Assembly (NCBI GenBank): GCA_003116975.1
Contig: BGKB01000002.1
Span: 1-64,000, forward strand
Direction of reading: 5' to 3'
Source of the DNA: Aurantiochytrium sp. KH105
Lineage: Eukaryota; Sar; Bigyra; Thraustochytrida; Thraustochytriidae
DNA length: 64,000 nucleotides
Shown here: positions 61,711 to 64,000 of the stretch, piece after piece
Layout: each line of letters starts with the position of its first letter
How positions within the stretch are numbered: position 1 is the stretch's first letter
Notes under the pieces: model-generated
What the model saw: only the letters and a program-made list of their open reading frames with translations
The model's database searches: none
What the model was told of the DNA's origin: nothing
Translations under genes and position numbers: made by a program

Positions 61711-62208
61711 ATGGGACTCCCTGTGGTGTTCTTCGACGTGGAGATTGGCAGCGAGTATGCCGGCCGGGTGGAGATCGAGCTGAGGTCTGACGTGTGCCCC
61801 AAGACCGCGGAGAACTTTCGATGCCTGTGCACGGGCGAGAAGGGCTTCGGGTTCCGGCAGTCCATCTTCCATCGTATCATTCCGGGCTTCATGGCCCAGG
61901 GTGGCGACTTTACGCGCTACAATGGCACTGGCGGCAAGTCCATCTATGGTGAGACATTCCGCGATGAGAACTTCAAGCTCAAGCACGACGGCCCCGGTGT
62001 GCTTTCCATGGCGAACGCAGGGCCCAACACGAACGGCTCGCAGTTCTTTCTTTGCTTCAACGAGGCTTCATGGCTCAACGGCAAGCATACCGTCTTTGGC
62101 AAGGTCATCAAGGGCCTCGAGGTGCTCAAGTCGCTCGAGTCGGTTGGCACGCAGAACGGCAAGCCAAAGGCTCGCACGGTCGTCGTTGAGTGCGGACAGC
62201 TGCGCTAG
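61711..62208 (+). CDS. Cyclophilin A-type peptidyl-prolyl cis-trans isomerase
   Basis: The first ATG of the frame is at 61711, giving 165 residues, the usual size of cytosolic CypA. The family motifs are intact: [60 protein letters not shown] (catalytic Arg plus Phe, Gln and Phe), [21 protein letters not shown] segment, and [14 protein letters not shown] with the cyclosporin-contacting Trp and the conserved His. It catalyses prolyl isomerisation during folding and regulation in the cytosol and nucleus. It has no signal peptide, and the end VVVECGQLR is the usual C-terminus. The gene is divergent from the giant lipid-transfer gene. Confidence 0.96.
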   Translation: MGLPVVFFDVEIGSEYAGRVEIELRSDVCPKTAENFRCLCTGEKGFGFRQSIFHRIIPGFMAQGGDFTRYNGTGGKSIYGETFRDENFKLKHDGPGVLSMANAGPNTNGSQFFLCFNEASWLNGKHTVFGKVIKGLEVLKSLESVGTQNGKPKARTVVVECGQLR

Positions 62209-63341
62209 ACATGGACAGATTTTGAATCCCCTTCCATTGCGAAATAGAGAGAGCGATCGCCTTTGTGGTCGATCGAACTCGCTCGCTGTCTGTACCTTTA
62301 TGTGCTCTCTTGCCGATCAACCTGTTCTTCTTCTTTCTCAGAACTTTATTTCGAGTTGAATTCTTTTGCCTCTTTTCTTTTCCTTTTTGTCAAGAAACCA
62401 GCAGTCAGCCGGCAGCGGCTCGCCAAAGTCTGCTTGTGCCAACCAAATTGTTTCCTACCCCCCACTTCTTTTCGTTTTCTCAACAAGAAAAGTTACGTCT
62501 TTTCCCGTCAGATTCTGATTCCCCAGTCCCTTCTACGCACCACATAAGCGCAAGCGCGGGACCATACCGGAACCATTCCTGGCGCAGGCAGCCCTTCTCT
62601 TTCTTATCCCGTTCTCCAAAGCCAGTCCCCGTCGATCCCCTCCTTCTGTCACGATTCTTCCTCGCTTGCCTCGAAAGTCACCTCGAACCAGAAAACCATG
62701 CACTAAAATCAAACCCCGCTATGCTCTCGCGCTCTTGCCCAAGCTTGCCTTGATTGCTGTGCCGTAGCTCCATGAACTCGCCGTGCAGCCAGCGCGCCGT
62801 GGGCCTGAGTCAACCCGAACTTTACTTTACATAAGGATGCTCGCCCTTGGCTCCCAGCCACCCATGACCGGGGGACCCCCCCGTCACGCGGACACGTATC
62901 CTCGACCGGCGCAGACCAAACCAAACAGACTCCGCCTCGCCGCGCCGCTGCCCGCTCGCCGCCCGTCGCGCGTGCCGCCGCCGCCCCTGCCGCCGGCGCC
63001 GCCGCGCCTCGCCGCCGGACCGGTCTCCTCGACCCAGCGCGCGCGAGAGAGACGAGACTCGCTGGCAAGCGCCTGCCTCGAGGGCCACCCGCCAGAGCCG
63101 CTCGCGCTCGGCCTCGCCGCGCCTCGCCTCAGGACCAGCTCCAGGACCAGCCACAGCTCGACGCCTCGCTGCGCGGGCTAGTACCTCTCGTCTCTTCCTC
63201 CCTTTCCTTTGCTTTTGTCGTTGTCGTGGTCGTTGTCGTTGTCGTGGTCGTCGTCTCGTACGCCGGCTTCGACGCCTTCAACTCGAACGAGCAGAAGCAA
63301 AAACCAAAGTAGAAGAGCAGGATAAACTACACCACAAGAAG
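62209..63341. other. Intergenic, 3' flank of cyclophilin and upstream region of eRF3
   Basis: The left part is T-rich with TTCTT and CTTTTC runs. The right part (about 62.8-63.2 kb) is GC-rich, followed by a GTCGTTGTCGTG-type repeat (about 63215-63260) near the probable eRF3 leader. No gene is supported in it. Confidence 0.55.
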
Positions 63342-63487
63342 ATGGGTGACAACTTGAACTCGGATGCTCAAGAGTGGAAGCCCAACGCTTCCGCGAGCGA
63401 GTGGCAGCCCTCGTGGCTGCAGCCGGCGACCACACCCGCGGAGGCCCCTGCCCCGGCCGAGCCCGAGGCAACGGAGGAAGCTGCTCC

Positions 63488-63519
<32 letters not shown>

Positions 63520-64000
63520 CTGCTGCCCCGTCCACCAACGACGATGCCGACGCCAGTGCAGAAGTGACGCCTGGCTTCAAGAAGATCTCCATCGGAGGGA
63601 GCGAGGAACCGTCCGCCGAGGGAACGGGCGACGATGCCCCCGGGTTCAAGAACGTGTCGCTTGGCGGCGCGCCTGCCGAAGAAGAGAACGATGGCCCCAA
63701 GGTCGTGAGCAGCAGCACAGACCAAGCCGTCACGGAAGAGGATGCCCCGGAGCCGGCACCCATCACGCACTCAAGCGAACCCGAAGTCTTTGACTCCAAG
63801 GAGCTCATCGCCGAGCTGGAAAAGGGAAAGGAGATGATCAAAGACTTTGATGTCCGGCCGCACTTGAACGTGGTCACGATTGGTCACGTTGATGCCGGCA
63901 AGAGCACGCTCTCGGGCTCGATCCTTTACGTGACGGGCAAGGTAGATAAGCGCACGATCGAAAAGTTCGAGCAGGAGGCCAAGGAGCGCAACCGTGAGAG
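63342..64000 (+). CDS. Eukaryotic release factor 3 (eRF3/GSPT/Sup35), 5' part, cut by window edge
   Basis: The frame from ATG 63342 is open to the window end (about 219 codons seen). Residues 5-23 carry two overlapping PAM2-like motifs, [10 protein letters not shown] and NASASEWQP, followed by SWL; this mirrors the double poly(A)-binding-protein-binding site of animal eRF3, but with Trp where Phe is usual. An acidic Ala/Pro/Asp linker contains two copies of PGFK(K/N)(I/V)S(I/L)GG (77-86 and 100-109). The GTPase domain starts about residue 176: the P-loop GHVDAGKST is at 181-189, then [30 protein letters not shown]. The last stretch is the eRF3 signature as distinct from Hbs1 or EF-1alpha. It is the GTPase partner of eRF1 in translation termination. 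The N-terminal region, about 170 residues, is short for the family. Confidence 0.93.

Overview
This window looks like a piece of a nuclear genome from a compact, intron-poor, GC-rich protist. The intraflagellar-transport gene IFT70 implies a ciliated cell, and the eRF3, Tim21, RPP38, gelsolin and Csf1/BLTP1-type genes are all eukaryotic. All eighteen genes I can support read as a single exon, including one of about 19.7 kb. My best guess is a labyrinthulomycete (thraustochytrid-like stramenopile). That is an inference from gene style, not a database match. I saw no tRNA or rRNA gene, no CRISPR array, no transposase and no viral gene.

Layout. At 1-3096 lies the 3' part of a NACHT-WD40 (NLR-like) gene, its start cut off by the window edge. 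From 3.3 to 8.7 kb three minus-strand genes follow: a secreted cysteine-rich repeat protein, a four-pass membrane protein, and an unrecognised 497-residue protein. At 9.7-13.7 kb are two plus-strand genes: a tandem GT8 glycosyltransferase, and an RNA-binding-type protein with three hnRNP-Q-like acidic modules and an RGG tail. From 14.9 to 29.3 kb there are four minus-strand genes: a putative HTH protein, a 2014-residue VWA/Tudor-like/PDZ receptor-like protein, an RPP38-like L7Ae protein, and a gelsolin-repeat protein with a long acidic N-terminus. Long GC-rich intergenic stretches full of simple repeats separate them.

From 32.1 to 34.5 kb two tandem four-pass membrane proteins resemble the one at 5.9-6.5 kb. 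At 34.7-37.6 kb are a membrane-anchored S10 carboxypeptidase and a Tim21-thioredoxin fusion, both minus strand. IFT70 follows at 38.7-40.8 kb on the plus strand. A single reading frame of 6577 codons fills 41.3-61.0 kb on the minus strand and encodes a giant Csf1/BLTP1-type bridge-like lipid transfer protein. The window ends with cyclophilin A and the 5' part of eRF3, which opens with a double PAM2-like motif.

There is no operon and no obvious single multi-gene system. The most unusual content is in domain architecture: the VWA/four-Cys-module/TM/Tudor-like/PDZ protein, the Tim21-thioredoxin fusion, the triple acidic-module RGG protein, the catalytic-plus-degenerate GT8 tandem, the giant intronless lipid-transfer gene, and the Trp-type double PAM2 in eRF3. 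Several upstream regions also share short motifs or dyads that may be promoter elements.
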